This document shows positions 1-11,854 of a stretch of DNA of 64,000 nucleotides, piece by piece. The notes under the pieces were generated by a model, which searched no databases, was not told the DNA's origin, and worked only from the letters and a program-made list of their open reading frames with translations. The translations under genes were made by a program, and so were the position numbers. The DNA is from Omphalotus guepiniiformis. Taxonomy: Eukaryota > Basidiomycota > Agaricomycetes > Agaricales > Omphalotaceae. How positions within the stretch are numbered: the stretch's first letter is position 1; each line of letters begins with the position of its first letter. The stretch covers positions 124,001-188,000 of the forward strand of contig JAQOOI010000022.1 in assembly GCA_028554645.1 (NCBI GenBank), written 5' to 3'.

Positions 1-32
1 GAGAACCGTTCTGAACTTCCACCCCTATCATC

Positions 33-1310
33 ATGTCGAAAAAGCGCAAAACGTCTGGACCATTGAGCGGGTCAGAACTGCGATTAGCATATCAATCCCT
101 CACATACCTCCAGAACACCATCGTCGTGGAAGAAATCGAGTCGGCTGTAGACGATGGGAAGCCATTTGCAGAGGTGGTAGCAGGGCTTGTGGAAATGATG
201 AGAGCTCGACTAAATTGTCCCCAGGTATGTCCATCTATCTCTTGATACAGTATCCCCCCTTACCGTTTCGCCCAGGATCTCTCGTTTTCCGATATAACCG
301 ACGACCACTTGACAAAATTTAACATATTGATGGCTGGGGTCCTCAAGCTGAAGTCTGACAGTGTGCTCACGGAACAGGTGGAGAGGACGAAAAATATCGG
401 GAAGGATGACATTTGGTCTTCATTGAACCTATATCGTCACCTACAACGCCTTCAGACGCTCGTCCCTAAGTCGGTGAGTAACAATCCACCCTTTTGTGAT
501 ATGATCTCTCTCACAGTGTTGGATGTGCGAGAATGAAGCAGCTGCTCGAACTTGGATTGACGCCTTTTTCTTTCGTGTTTCCGCAATGGTGCCTGATAAC
601 GAAAAATTGGTGCTCAGCAAGGAACAGCGCATCCCGCCCACGGCCGTGAACCCTCTGAGTTCCACCACTCTTCACGGTGTCATAGATTACACCGCTGCAA
701 CAGTGCGGAGAACTGTGGCAAGTACGATTGCTATCTCCCTCTCCCTTGCTTGACTTTCCCTTACCTGTCTATTAATTTCATTTAGATGTGTTTTCATCTG
801 TTCCACTTAAAGCGTTGAAGTCATCATCTGGACTCATAGTCGCAGAGGCCAAGTCATATTCGACCTCCCTCCCAGATCATCTCCCTCAAGTGGTTTGCGA
901 GATGTATGCCTGTGCGAAGGCCCTTGAGTTAGTACCCTAACTATTTATTAAATAAAATTTCTCAATCACTGTCCTATCATAGGAAACCCATTGTCCGTGG
1001 TGCCCTGACCAGTGGAGATACGTGGATGTTCCTTGTCCTCGCCATGAATCCTGATGGTGACGGAGCCAAGTATTGGACATCTATGGAGATCAGTATCCTT
1101 ACTCGAACGCCTCCGAGTGGTATAAAAATCACGGCCCCATGGCCTGATGTTATTGCTGGTATTTTATGCGATTGGGTGAGTTTTTCTCCCCCTTCCTCAA
1201 AATTTTTTGAACTGCCTACGACTGATAATTCCGTCACCTAGCTGAATCATGGCTTTGAAGATATTGAGAGCGGCGACGGTTGGTTCGAAGTTGAATTGCT
1301 GACACAATAG
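33..1310 (+). CDS. Orphan fungal protein with PD-(D/E)XK-like core
   Basis: Six exons join in phase (33-224, 276-473, 517-721, 786-927, 983-1175, 1242-1310) to 332 residues; all introns are GT-AG and 43-64 bp. The first ATG follows the window start closely. No named domain is certain. I see a beta-strand-like GVIDYTAA segment followed about 35 residues later by GLIVAEAKSY, that is D...ExK, the spacing and chemistry of a PD-(D/E)XK nuclease core, and a C-terminal half (YACAKALEKPIVRGALTSGDTW) that resembles a family widely expanded in agaricomycetes. That the fold is nuclease-like is inference; the family members I recall are uncharacterised. It ends with an acidic DIESGDGWFE tail before TAG. 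Neighbouring repeats suggest an accessory region. Confidence 0.7.
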
Positions 1311-2425
1311 CTTGTGCATGCATGTGGCATATATATGGTTCACAGCACCGATTCAGAATTTAACGATGTGATAAAACTGAGATCTCCTTTGCCTTTTGTT
1401 GGTCCGTTAAACTCCTCGACGGTCAACGTCAACACTGACGCGTGAAGTCAGTCTGGTTGCCGTGCGCGTCGAAGCTCTTCCTAGAAGACATTATCAAAGG
1501 TCGAGTGGGTGAGCTCTCGTTCAAGATGCGCGGAGCCTATGCGAAGCCTGACGCTACTGATCATGAAGTGGTGAAGTGGTGAAGTGGGTAGAGACTCAGA
1601 AAGCCAGAATAAACAGGAACGGGATTGTCTGCGAGACTCCACTTCAGAATGATTATCTTCTCAACAAAGAATTACAACTAGAGTTTGGTCAATGAGACTA
1701 CACCGCCATTTCCGTCTACACACTTCAATATTCAATTGATGATAATATTTGTTACCAAATACTGTGTGACTACCTTCAATTCAGCACAACCCATGGATGA
1801 CACTACCATGCTCCTACGGTATGTTGAAAGTTGACCTGTCTCCAGAATTTAAGTACCTATTGATACATGGCCGACAGAAAAGTAAAGGAAACACAATTAG
1901 GCGCGGCTTCAAGGGCGGTGAGCGCCAATCATTCCGACTCTTCCGCTTTACCGTTAGCGCTCGTCGCTTCGCTGACGGTGTAGGTCGAATGTATGCGCTC
2001 CTGATGCGCTCTATCATGTCCGTGGCTCAGCGAGATATAAGCACCGACGAAATATAGACACGCCTGAAGATGTACTGTCGCCACTATGAGTCCGGATAAG
2101 CGGAGGGTTACCTTGGCTCAGAGTTGCCCAGGGAGACCAACCTCCTGCCAACCTCACACTCAAAGTAGCGTTCTGTAGCGTTCCACTGTTGAGATTTTCA
2201 TATACATTGCGATACAACGCCACCATCAATCAGATGTGAGGCACCCATATACATACTGTACAGCCATACACCTCCATACACCCACTCGCCCTGATCTCAC
2301 CTCAGATCATCCGGTTTTCGAAATTTAGACTATAACACCCACCCTTCTGGACAGTGCCACAAGCCGTTGTAGCCCGTTTCTGTTTATCCACTCAAATTCT
2401 CCTGCGTGTTTGTGCACCGTGCAGC

Positions 2426-2847
2426 AGGACCCCGGATAATGGGAGGGGAGGCCGTTTCCCAAAAGAGCCCTCCGACGTCGTTGGTGTCTGGACCGATTTT
2501 CACTCGTTTGGGGCCGTCCGTGTCCGAACCGGGATACGGCCAAGTGTAGTAGGCCAGAATTTGCCTGGTGCTTTTTAGCCCTATAGTAGCACCCGATTGC
2601 CTTTCTGGCTCTAGCAACGAGATGTGAGAGGGAATGGGTTCATTGAAAAATTGTCTACTCATTGTGCACTACAACGCTTCATCATCGGGAATCCGACCCT
2701 CCATCTGGCCCACCATGTCTGAACATGGCACTTGGGCTCCGCCTGCGGCGGGCTCGATGTCCGAACCGGAGTCTGGGTTCCCAGTAAATTTTTGGTCTCC
2801 AGTGTCCGAACTAGGATCTGACACTCCCTCCCATTATCCGGGGTCCT
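2426..2847. repeat. Inverted repeat, possible MITE or foldback relic
   Basis: The 22 bases at 2426-2447 (core CCCCGGATAATGGGAGGG) recur as an exact reverse complement at 2826-2847, with weaker similarity continuing outward through GTGCAGC. Inside, the phrase GTCCGAAC plus a purine-rich tail occurs three times (about 2521, 2759, 2806). The spacing of 422 bp fits a small non-autonomous element or a foldback structure. No target duplication is evident to me. Confidence 0.45.
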
Positions 2848-3090
2848 CGTGCAGCGCTCATTTGACGTATCATATCCAATCTGTGATTCCCGTACCGTCT
2901 GAAAGAAAGCGCTCACAGGTCCTCAAGGCGAGATTACGAAAGGTCCAGACTCCGGGGGAGTACGGGGAGGTCCGGGGACATCTTTTTAGTGACCATGGAG
3001 GAGAGCAACAGCGCTAGGCTATGGAGATATCATAACCATCTGATGCAGCGGCGAGTCTTCCCCATCGACCAAATGTAGCGCTCAAACTCC

Positions 3091-3097
3091 TATAAAT
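3091..3097 (+). promoter_or_regulatory. TATA box of chitosanase 1
   Basis: TATAAAT lies 145 bp upstream of the ATG at 3236, a normal distance for a strongly expressed secreted fungal enzyme with a 5' UTR of about 110 bp. Confidence 0.5.
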
Positions 3098-3235
3098 GTT
3101 GGTATCGCCCGACTCCACGTTCCCTCAGCACCTTGGCCGGTCCATTGCTCAAATCTTTCATCGAGTTGACCTCGGTTCGCGTTCACGTTCTTCTTTCAGA
3201 AATTGCTCGTAAAACTCGTATTGGATTCGTACAGC

Positions 3236-4450
3236 ATGCACTCATCTTCACTGACACGGTACTTTTCTTTCGTCGCACTCGTTTGCGCTGTTGCTCTGGC
3301 GGCTCCTCTTCCCGTTCCGAGGAAGAACGGAGGTTCATCGGACAGCGGAGGCGACGGAGGGGGGAGCTTCGCGGCGGATTCCTCGATCGACGTCGCAGGT
3401 CTTCTTGCTGCAGTCAAGTCGGCGACTTCGAAACCTGCATCCAGCGGAAGTTACGGCGACGGACACAGTTCCACGGTTAAGATCTATGAGGATTGGATGA
3501 GTTTACAAAGCGTACAAGCATATAGCTTCATGGCTGACATGGACGTTGATTGTGATGGTGTTGATGTAAGTCCTTGCCAAGTCCTAGTATTGAAGCCAGC
3601 TATGCTAATAAAATCTCCTTGGGGTTTTCAAGGAAAATTGTGCCGTAAGTCAACCAGGATGTATAAAGAAATGACCGCTCACTTAATACCATCATATTGT
3701 AGGGTAACGGTGACGGCCAAGGTCTGACAAGTTATGGTAAACTTGATGCACGGAAAGTACCATATTACGTGCTTCCTCAGAAATTCGTCGACGCGAATCA
3801 CATCGAAGGAAATTCAGTCGGTGCGATTATCTGTGATGGGAAGATGTTCTACGCAATCATGGGAGATACAAAGTGAGTACCAGCTCCTACGTGAAACCTT
3901 TGAAACACAACTCACCAGGCTTGTCAACTGTAGCGGAGCCGACACGGAAGTCATTGGTGAAGCCTCTGAGCTAGTAGCCCAGACCTGTTTCCCTAATGAC
4001 GGCCTCAATGGTAACAAAGGTCATGACCAAGCTGATGTTGCATGTACGTCAAGCGCTATGAGCCTTATCTCGTTTTCTCCCTTTCTGTTTCAACTGACAG
4101 ATTTGTATACAGATATCGTGTTCGGGTCCCAAGTTCCCAGCGGAATCGATCCCGACAGTCCTACAATCGACATTGGAGCATTAAAGGAGCTTGGAGATAA
4201 GCAAACGAAGTTATTGCAGGAGGCACTTAAACTCCAAGGAGGAGGATCCTCTGACTCGGACAAAGCTCCAAGTTCGACTGCTTCGGCTGTGGAACCCTCT
4301 TCTTCGACGTCGCCGCATCATAAAGGTTCCAAAGGTTCGGACGACTCTGATGACTCCGGAGACTCTGATGACTCTGGTGACTCCGACGATTCAAAAGGCT
4401 CTGATCAATCCGACGAGTCTGCCAGTGACTCCAGTGATTCAGACTCGTAG
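3236..4450 (+). CDS. Secreted GH75 endo-chitosanase, paralogue 1, with acidic Ser/Asp tail
   Basis: Exons 3236-3565, 3633-3644, 3703-3872, 3934-4043 and 4113-4450 join to 319 residues. The second exon is only 12 nt (ENCA). Residues 1-23 form a signal peptide (hydrophobic FVALVCAVALA). The GH75 core follows: MDVDCDGVD, YYVLPQKFV, GNSVGAIICDGKMFYAIMGDTNG, IGEAS, CFPNDG...GH and YIVFG. By family knowledge the acid pair is an Asp and a Glu; D169 (GDTN) and E180 (GEAS) are the likely ones here. GH75 enzymes cleave chitosan endo-wise, usually outside the cell. The last 75 residues are a low-complexity SDDSGDSDDS tail absent from typical GH75 enzymes, possibly a linker or wall-anchoring spacer. ATG 3236 is chosen because it begins the signal peptide. 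It is closest to paralogue 3, with which it shares its 3' flank. Confidence 0.9.
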
Positions 4451-5141
4451 ATATATTCCATGCTACATATACCAATGCAACTTTTCATAACTGCATCTTT
4501 GTGTGAGATTTACGCCTTTGAATGAATCGGTTCACAGCACACCTGAGATTTAACGCGACTACAGCTCACTACGTACTCATGAGAACCACAGCGCAATTCA
4601 TAAGACAAGAAGTTGACCAAGAGCTTGGATTCAATGAGATGGTGGTCGCTGTTCGACAAAATTTGGCGGTCAGCTTGGCCACGTGCAGAGTTTGAGGGCA
4701 GGCTTCGCCGCGAAGCAAGCCAGTTGCTCAGTTGATCCAGGGTCGACTCATGACCACATTTTTGTATCCCCTCAACCTGTGCGGAGCTCAGCTGAATTCT
4801 GCAACTCAGCTGAGTGTCAGAAGAGGTGAGGTGAGGTTCAGCTTGAGTGTCAGAAACAGAACTCACCTGAGTGTCATAGTGTACTAGTGTTCCCGCATTA
4901 AAATAATCGGACGCCACCACGAATGTTGGCATCACCTGCACCCGACCAAATGGACTTTATAAATGAAAACACAGCTGTCAGCTTGTTTGTTTCTTACGAA
5001 CTTTAATTTAGAGCTTTAAAGGCAGCACCCACCCACAATGAAAATTGCTCCATCTCCCCAAAGCTTTAAAGCGCTTGGCGTTTCCTACGATCTCCCCAAA
5101 CTGAAAACCGTTACATCTCCCCAAAGTTGTCAAGCACTTGG
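4451..5141. other. Intergenic stretch with duplicated flank and short direct repeats
   Basis: No gene seen. Positions 4511-4790 match the flank after chitosanase 3. Just before the monooxygenase gene, the phrase ATCTCCCCAAA occurs three times (about 5051, 5090, 5114), twice followed by a CAAGCACTTGG/GCGCTTGG-like string; these could be promoter elements or local slippage. Confidence 0.5.
4511..4790. repeat. Duplicated 3' flank of chitosanase 1 (copy in 11890-12180; part at 7625-7735)
   Basis: The order of blocks is the same after genes 1 and 3: GAATGAATC, TGAGATTTAAC or TAAGATTTAAC, CTCCAGCTCAC or similar, GAAGTTGACCAAG, GGTGGTCGCTGTTC, then CACGTGCAG, TTGAGGGCAGGCTT and CCGCGAAGCAAG. The last three blocks recur once more near 7640-7680. 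The copies differ by scattered substitutions and small indels, so the duplication is not recent. Confidence 0.75.
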
Positions 5142-7306
5142 ATGGCTAGCCTGGCACGCGAGGAACCTATTGGAATCTTGGGAAGTGGTGCAGCTGGACT
5201 CATAACAGCTCATACTTTACTTCAAGACGGCTTTGAAAATGTCGAAATAATCACTAAGGATAGGTCTCCCGGAGGTGTATGGAGGGAGGAACGGATATAT
5301 CCTGGTCTATTCATTAACAAGTTCGTCAACATTCTCTCTTTATTTGTACACCGACCGTCTATCTGATGATATTGGAATTATCCAGCGTATACGGTGAATT
5401 CCGTTTCTCTCCTCTTGACATGCCGAGTCCGCTTGGTTCGAAGGAAGTGGGCAGCCGGCTTTCGGGTCTCGATATGAGTGCATATATGCGTACGTTCGCG
5501 GAGAAGTTCCTAGTAAAAGGCAAGATTCGATATGGAGTTGAGGTTCTCAGGGTTTCTCGTCCACCTAATGGAGAAGCGGGATGGCTCGTCGAGACTTCAG
5601 ATGTCCAATCTAAAGCTCGTACGACACTTCATTATTCGCGGCTTGTACTATGTACCGGTGTGAGTGGTTTTCTTTTCGAATAAGCACATATATGCCAAGT
5701 TCATTCGTTATCCACCTACAGGGTTGTCACGTACCAAACATCCCCGATGCCTTGTCGCTCACATCAGCAAAGGAAAAATCATTCAAAGGGCGAGTTCTAC
5801 ATTCTTCTGAGTTTCGCTCTCTATTGGACGATCTCAAAATGAACGGCACGACTGCTTCTGAAGCCCTAGGAGAAATCGTCATTGTCGGTGGCGGAAAATC
5901 AGCACAAGATGTATCTTCATATTTAGCTAAAGAAGGCTGCAGAGTCAAAGTCGTCTTCGAGACCACGGACGCGTTTCTAGCTTCTTCGAGTCCTCTGCCT
6001 GATTTCATACGGAGAAGCCGGTGAGGATGAACTTTGCAAAGTAGACTTGGTGCTGACGATGGTGAACAGGTTTTTGAGTGTAATATCTCCGCATATTGAT
6101 TTACGCACGCGACTGGAGTGAGGATTTGTAACGACTTGGGGCTGTTGATACTTACACCATTTGCATTTGTAGACGCTTTCTGCATACAACATGGTTAGGA
6201 AGTAAGATAGTTCATTCAATCTGGAACACGATCACTAGAATATCCGTACGTACTTCAGACGCTTCGTCTCGACCTCCTCTGACTGGCCTGTCTACACAGT
6301 TTTCAGCACTCAAGATACCCAAAGACTCGCCTCTTCGTAGAACACACTCTATATTCTGGGGTATCCGATTTCATGACGAAGGTATTCCTCGAAAACACTC
6401 TTTCTTCACCTTCGTCAACACCGGTCAAATACAACTCATTGCTCCGGCAAGGGTTCTTTCGTTCGCTGGCAGTCGCTCAGTTGCTCTGAGCCATGACAGA
6501 ACCATTGAAGCTGATACAGTGATCTTGGCCACCGGTTTCAGTTCATCCTGGAAAAACCTATTTGATGGTATGAACATTTCATCCTGACATGATGTTTCGT
6601 CTGGTGATCCATGGGTATAACAGAACACACATCAGTTGAAATCGGTTTGGACCGACACGCACCCGATCTGAGCTTGAAGCATAATTGGGCGTATACTACG
6701 CTGAGCAACCCGCCAGCCAGCGAATGCCCGAACAGTCAACCATGGGCTTCGTCCATTTATCGTGGCATAGTTCCTGCAAAGAACATTCTGAAACGAGATT
6801 TAGCTATAAACGGTGCGGTGGTAAGTCATTAACCTTTGCGCGTACTGAACGTGTTTATGTGCGACTGACCGTGTTCCTCTCAGTTCACAACAAACAACGG
6901 ATACTCATTCGAAGTGATATCCCACTGGATCTCATCCTACTTCCTTGGAGACGAACTTCGACTCCCTTCATCTCCAGAGGAGGCTCTAGTAGCTACAGAA
7001 CGTAACTCTGCCTGGCTGCGGACGCGTTATCCTAATATGCTTCTTTGGGTTAACGAGAGCTATAGCAGTGATATCGCATTTTGGACGTAAGGATTCCAGC
7101 ACTTCTTCAGACCACAGGGAATAGACTAAAAGTTCTGAATTCGTAGATGGCCTCAGGTAGTCGACGAACTTTTAGAAGACATGGGTTTGTCTTCGATGAG
7201 AAGTGGAGGAAATTGGTTGACTTGGCCGTTCAGGGTTATTGAACCTAAGGAGATCGCCACTTTGGGTGAAGAGAGAAGAGCGAAGCGGGAGCTTGTTCGA
7301 ATATAG
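5142..7306 (+). CDS. Flavin-containing monooxygenase (FAD/NADPH-dependent)
   Basis: Nine exons (5142-5320, 5386-5659, 5722-6020, 6070-6117, 6173-6245, 6300-6567, 6624-6820, 6884-7086, 7147-7306) join to 566 residues. The FAD-binding GxGxxG is at residues 14-19 (GSGAAG) with the usual beta-alpha-beta context, followed by a GGVWREERIYPG segment typical of FMO-like enzymes. A second Rossmann motif for NADPH lies near residue 207 (VIVGGGKSAQD). A late ATGF motif (VILATGF) is also present. Such enzymes oxygenate N, S or carbonyl substrates; the substrate here cannot be read from sequence. ATG 5142 is the first ATG in frame. It sits between two chitosanase paralogues on the same strand, and I see no functional reason for that placement. 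Confidence 0.88.
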
Positions 7307-8499
7307 GAGTAAGGACATTGGGTGGTCTTGCGCATCTTTGGAAAAATATATCAAGTGGTTGACGTTAATGTGTAAGTACAGTGTAGCGACGTGAAAACGC
7401 TCTCGGCTGTATGTATTGTCAATTCAAAATTTGTCGTGCACTAAGTTTTGCTGTGCGTTGAACTGCGTTTGAAGCCGTGGACCAGATGGTAAAGAAGGTC
7501 GGATTTCACTCGACATTCCAGCGACGAGTTTTCAGAGTTTGCATATGACGAGGTAGTACGTTGGTAGCATTACTGAATGCAAAATGACTGTCAGAGTATG
7601 TTTAAGATTGTTTTCGAGAACGGATCACTGGTCAGCCTCGCCACGTGCAAGAGCTTGAGGGCAGGCTTCACCGCGAAGCCCAGGTCGCATCTGAATGATA
7701 ATCACTGCATCTTTTGTCCTCCTCAGCCTGTGCAATGGTCAAGCTTTCAAGACTTGAAAACAAATTCTGCTAATCAATGATACAAACTTTAACGGACTAC
7801 TTCATCATATGCAATTCTCCTCGGCGTTTGAAAGTTGAATGGCTTTGAACCAGTTTCGAACGCACTTTCGGAATTCGTGCACCGGAATCTTTGGGCAGTT
7901 CAGACAGGTTCAGACTTGGGATAATATTCTATGGATATTCTGGGATATTGGAACGCTTGGCGTTTCAATTCTTAATCGGAACTAACGGAACGGTCGAAAT
8001 AAACCGTCAAAATTGCAAAATATCACAGCCTTGGTCAATTATTCAAATATCAATTCTCTATCAATTCTGAAGGAGGGAGGGTGTACAGTGCAAGCATGAA
8101 ACGACTCGAAGAAAAAGGTAGCTCAGTTCCAGCATTGATCGTCAATTTATCCCGACTATTTACTTAGTCCCGGAAGCTCGTACGGGGATTGACGGGCATC
8201 TGGAAATTGAAATTGCACCGGTCTGTCGTGTACAACTCAATCACCGAGAATCATCGCTGATGGTTTTCTAAGGCGATACTCTTCCTCAATCACTGGAAGT
8301 ACGGATCAACGCCCATCCAGCGTCGGTTTCAGGTGTACGTTGGCCAAGTCTTGGCCGCGCCTTCAAGTGGGCGTGCATATAAAATGAGAAGACTCAACGA
8401 GTCTTTTTCCTTTAGTGCTGTGGCTGGCCCATACACCTGTCCTCTCCTTGACGTTCCCTTTCGCTCACCTTCTCATCATCCTCGTTCCATCTAAACATC
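7307..8499. other. Intergenic stretch before chitosanase 2
   Basis: No gene seen. About 7625-7735 carries a partial copy of the flank found after chitosanases 1 and 3 (CACGTGCA, TTGAGGGCAGGCTT, CCGCGAAGC, then CCTCAGCCTGTG). A TATA box is annotated at 8378. Confidence 0.5.
8378..8384 (+). promoter_or_regulatory. TATA box of chitosanase 2
   Basis: TATAAAA lies 122 bp upstream of the ATG at 8500, a position similar to that seen for paralogue 1. Confidence 0.5.
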
Positions 8500-9479
8500 A
8501 TGCGTGCCAGTATCTTAAAACCCACCTTCGCAACACTCCTTACTCTCACTCTTACGGCAGTATCCCTAGCAGCTCCGACCGATGAGTGGAAGAGGGCATC
8601 AAAGGGCGCAGCATTCGCCGCTGACTCTTCAATCGACGCGGCTGGGATATATTCAGCAGCGAAAGCTGCTACATCTAAAGCTGTTACTGTCAAAGGCAAA
8701 TTCAGGCCTGAACAAGGGCTTCCCGAGTCCGTGCAGATATACCAAGATTGGCTCGATCTGCAAGGAGTGTCGGCGTATCATTTTCTGGCTGATATGTCGG
8801 TTGACTGTGATGGCGTTGCGGTAAGGAGCACTTTCGGTTCTGAGAAGTTGTTTCATACTGATGTTTGTTTTCATTGGCATAGTACGAATGCGCTGTTAGT
8901 ACTTTTTATTCCACTTCCCTCTTCCTTTTAACATTCCAATGTCAATCATGCAGGGCAATACTTCGGGGACAGGGGAAACTTCGTATGGGCACCTCGACGC
9001 AACCAAGGTCCCGTATTATGTCCTTCCGCAATTATTCGTGGACCAGCATCAAATCAAGGGTAACTCTGTCGGTGCAATCATTTGTGATGGGAAGATGTAC
9101 TACGCAATTATGGGTGATACGAAGTAAGCACTGTCTTGCATTTACTCTTCTCAAGAATATTCATCCATTTCTATCATTCTAGTGGTGCTGCCACTGAAGT
9201 CATTGGAGAAGCCTCAATTCTTCTAGCTCAGACTTGTTTCCCTGACGGTCATATCTCTGGTGACAACGGTCATGGTGCTACTGACGTTGCATGTGAGTAC
9301 ATAGATCTATACGAATTCTCTCAACTGACACTTTGGACCGCCCTCTCTTAGATATCGTTTTCGGGAACGACGTTCCGAGTGGCGTTCAGGATCAGACTAT
9401 TGATATTTCTGCGCTGAAGAAGCTCGGAGACGCCAAAGCTTCTGCGCTCCAGAAAGCCTTGCATTTGGGTGGCAAGTAG
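8500..9479 (+). CDS. Secreted GH75 endo-chitosanase, paralogue 2, compact form
   Basis: Exons 8500-8820, 8883-8894, 8954-9123, 9183-9292 and 9352-9479 give 246 residues. All four intron positions and phases match the other two paralogues, including the 12-nt second exon (YECA). A signal peptide occupies about residues 1-25 (LLTLTLTAVSLAAP). The GH75 core is complete: MSVDCDGVA, ICDGKMYYAIMGDTNG, IGEAS, CFPDGH, YIVFG, with D166 and E177 as the likely catalytic pair. The protein ends soon after the core (LHLGGK), without the acidic tail of paralogue 1, which is the normal length for the family. It is the most divergent of the three and lacks the shared 3' flank, so it probably separated first. 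Confidence 0.9.
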
Positions 9480-10775
9480 AATGGGCGGGCTTACTGAGTG
9501 ACCTTTGCATGTGGATGAGCAGTCAGGGTACCTGGGGTAAACGCTATCAGGAGAGATTTGCATTACCTGGAAACCTCAGGTTGCTGGATCGCGGCTGGAC
9601 CGCGGGTCTGCGATCTGAGTAGGATTAGGAGTAGGAGTACATTCACCGGCTTGGGTCCACAAATGCGGCGCCAATAAGCAGATGACATCCGCTTTGCATG
9701 CGGCATGGGCACTACCGTCGGCAGTATTGCACACTGGCAGGCAAATAATGGAATGTATGCACTATGTACTTAGTATGTATCATCGTATGCAGAGCCATTG
9801 GGATATTGAATATGACAGGTCTCAATATGCAAGCCGGAGTATGTATGTACCACCACCACCGTCCACTACGAAGGCAATCGAAATATTATGCTTTGCTTTG
9901 CTGGATTCATCATCATTCTCGAGTGACGGCCGACTTTCATCTCAACACAATTACTGTTACATATTGTATCAGCTTCACACCCGTACCACACGGAATAATC
10001 TTCCGATCGCCGATGTATCAGTCGACAATATGCTCTAATACACGGCGGCGAGTCTGATACTTATGCTGGGGGCTACTCAAGGACTACGACAGTAGCCGGG
10101 ATGGATGCTCAAGCGCTCAAGCGTTCAAGCGTTCGACGATCATCCGATTGTTCGCATTTGAAAGTCGAGTATCTGGCCCAGTGGATGGTTCTACTAGCTG
10201 ATCAACAAAGCGAGTTCTAGGTTGGCAAGTTCGTACACCACTGATGGTAGGTAGGTAGGTCTACGGTAGTTATATTGATGGAACTTGAAATATCTCGAAC
10301 CGGCACGCTTCGCGATCAAGTTCACGGTAACGTGAGCCCGAGCAACTGGTTACTCACCGTCTGCCCGCCGTCTGCTCACCGTATTAACTTTTGTATGGAG
10401 TACACCCAATCCTGGAATCCTAGCCTTCAACATCTCGGAAGCCACTTGACAGATACTAGTTTGTGACAAGGTAACCACTCACAAGGATCTTCTGGCGTTG
10501 TGGATTCTTCAGTTACAGCCAAAATCCACGAACGAGAAATCAAAGACTTCGGTAGGAAGTATGGTTTTTCAAAAACTCAGCACAATATCGCAACATCAGC
10601 ATACCTTGCGGGTCATTTCTTTTCCAATTCAGATTTTTCTTCAGGCGCAAGACGCATGAAGTCCGTGTGCAAATACAGGAGGCGCAAATCATTTTCGTTT
10701 CGTTTCGACTTTAAAAAGGTTGCAATATCGCAACAACCTGTTTTCCTCAGTCCTTCCTTTATTCCTTCCCCGGTT
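9480..10775. other. Intergenic stretch before chitosanase 3
   Basis: No supported gene. It contains short simple repeats: GGTAGGTAGGT near 10248, CTCAAGCG/TTCAAGCG units at 10107-10135, and the phrase CAATATCGCAACA twice (about 10583 and 10722) in the region just upstream of the next gene. Confidence 0.5.
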
Positions 10776-11764
10776 ATGCACTCACTTTCGTTGACACGGT
10801 ACATTTCATTCATCACACTCGTTTGCGCTGTTGCTCTAGCGGCTCCAGCGGTGCCCAGGAAGAACGGGAGTTCATTGGGAAGTAGAGACAGCGATAGCTT
10901 CGCGGCGGATTCCTCTATCGACGTCGCAGGTATTCTTGCTGCAGTCAAGTCGGCGACTTCCACACCAGCATCCAGTGGAAAGTATGCCGATGGTCACGGC
11001 TCCACGGTTCAGATCTACGGAGATTGGATGAATTTAAAAGGCGTACAAGCTTATAGCTTCATGGGTGACATGGACGTTGATTGTGACGGCGTCGATGTAA
11101 GTCTTTGCCAAATCCGAGCCTTGAAAGTTAGCTGTAACTGATAATGTCTCCTCGGGGTTCTAGAAAGATTGTCCCGTAAGTTAACGCAAACACTTCCCAG
11201 CTCAATTGATATCATCGCACTTGTAGGGCAACCAAGACGGTCAAGGCGAAACGAGTTATGGTGACCTCGATGCACGGAAAGTGCCTTTCTACGTGCTGCC
11301 TGAGAAATTCGTCGACGTGAATCACATCAAAGGAAATTCTGTCGGTGCGATTATCTGTGGTGGAAAGATGTTCTACGCAATCATGGGAGATACAAAGTAA
11401 GCACCAGCTTCTACGTAGCCGTAAGCCCATTGAAACACAACTCACCCGGTTGTCGACTGTAGCGGAGACTCGCCGGAACTCATTGGTGAAGCCTCTTTGC
11501 TAGTAGCCCAGACCTGCTTCCCTAGTGAAGGTCTCAACGGTAACAAGGGCCATGACGGAGCTAATGTTGCTTGTACGTCAATCGTTATAGCTCGGTTCTT
11601 TTCTGTTTCTGTTTTGACTGACGGACCTTGGTATATCAGATATCGTTTTCGGGTCCCAAGTTCAAAGCGGTATCGATCCCGACAGTCCTACAATCGACAT
11701 TGGAGCGTTGAAGACACTTGGAGATAAGCAAGCGAAGCTATTGCAGCAGGCACTCGGACTCTAA
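10776..11764 (+). CDS. Secreted GH75 endo-chitosanase, paralogue 3, tail lost
   Basis: Exons 10776-11096, 11164-11175, 11227-11396, 11463-11572 and 11640-11764 give 245 residues, with intron phases identical to paralogues 1 and 2 (12-nt exon encodes KDCP). Signal peptide at residues 1-21. Core motifs are kept: MDVDCDGVD, MFYAIMGDTNG, IGEAS, YIVFG, with D166 and E177 the likely acids. Two oddities: the ICDGK block reads ICGGK (Asp to Gly at residue 156), and the codon matching a Gln of paralogue 1 is TAA, so the acidic tail is cut off and its remains follow the stop. The enzyme core may still work; the D-to-G change could affect activity. Highly similar to paralogue 1 in coding, intron and 3' sequence. 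Confidence 0.85.
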
Positions 11765-11854
11765 GGAGAGTGTTCCAACCGGGGACTCAGATAACTCGGG
11801 CGCGACACTGGCGACTGCGACGACTCTGGTGAATCTGGTGATTCCAATTCATAG
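11765..11854 (+). pseudogene. Remnant of the acidic Ser/Asp tail of chitosanase 3
   Basis: After the TAA the sequence still resembles the tail exon of paralogue 1. In another frame the last 50 bases read DTGDCDDSGESGDSNS and stop at the TAG (11852-11854), which aligns with the TAG of paralogue 1 and is followed by the same downstream words (GCTACATATACCAA). The tail was therefore ancestral and was lost by a nonsense change plus an indel. Confidence 0.7.

Larger units (their letters stand above)
1311..3235. other. Intergenic stretch, no supported gene
   Basis: No open frame here has protein-like composition or consistent splice sites. Around 1335-1365 lies a short stretch (ggttcacagcac ... 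atttaacg) that resembles the 3' flanks of chitosanase genes 1 and 3, suggesting an old dispersed copy of the same flank. The segment 2426-2847 is bounded by an inverted repeat, described separately. Confidence 0.5.

Noticed and set aside
9682..10038. 118-codon plus-strand open frame between chitosanases 2 and 3
   Set aside because: Composition is random (many His, Tyr, Ser), with no splice partners and no recognisable motif.
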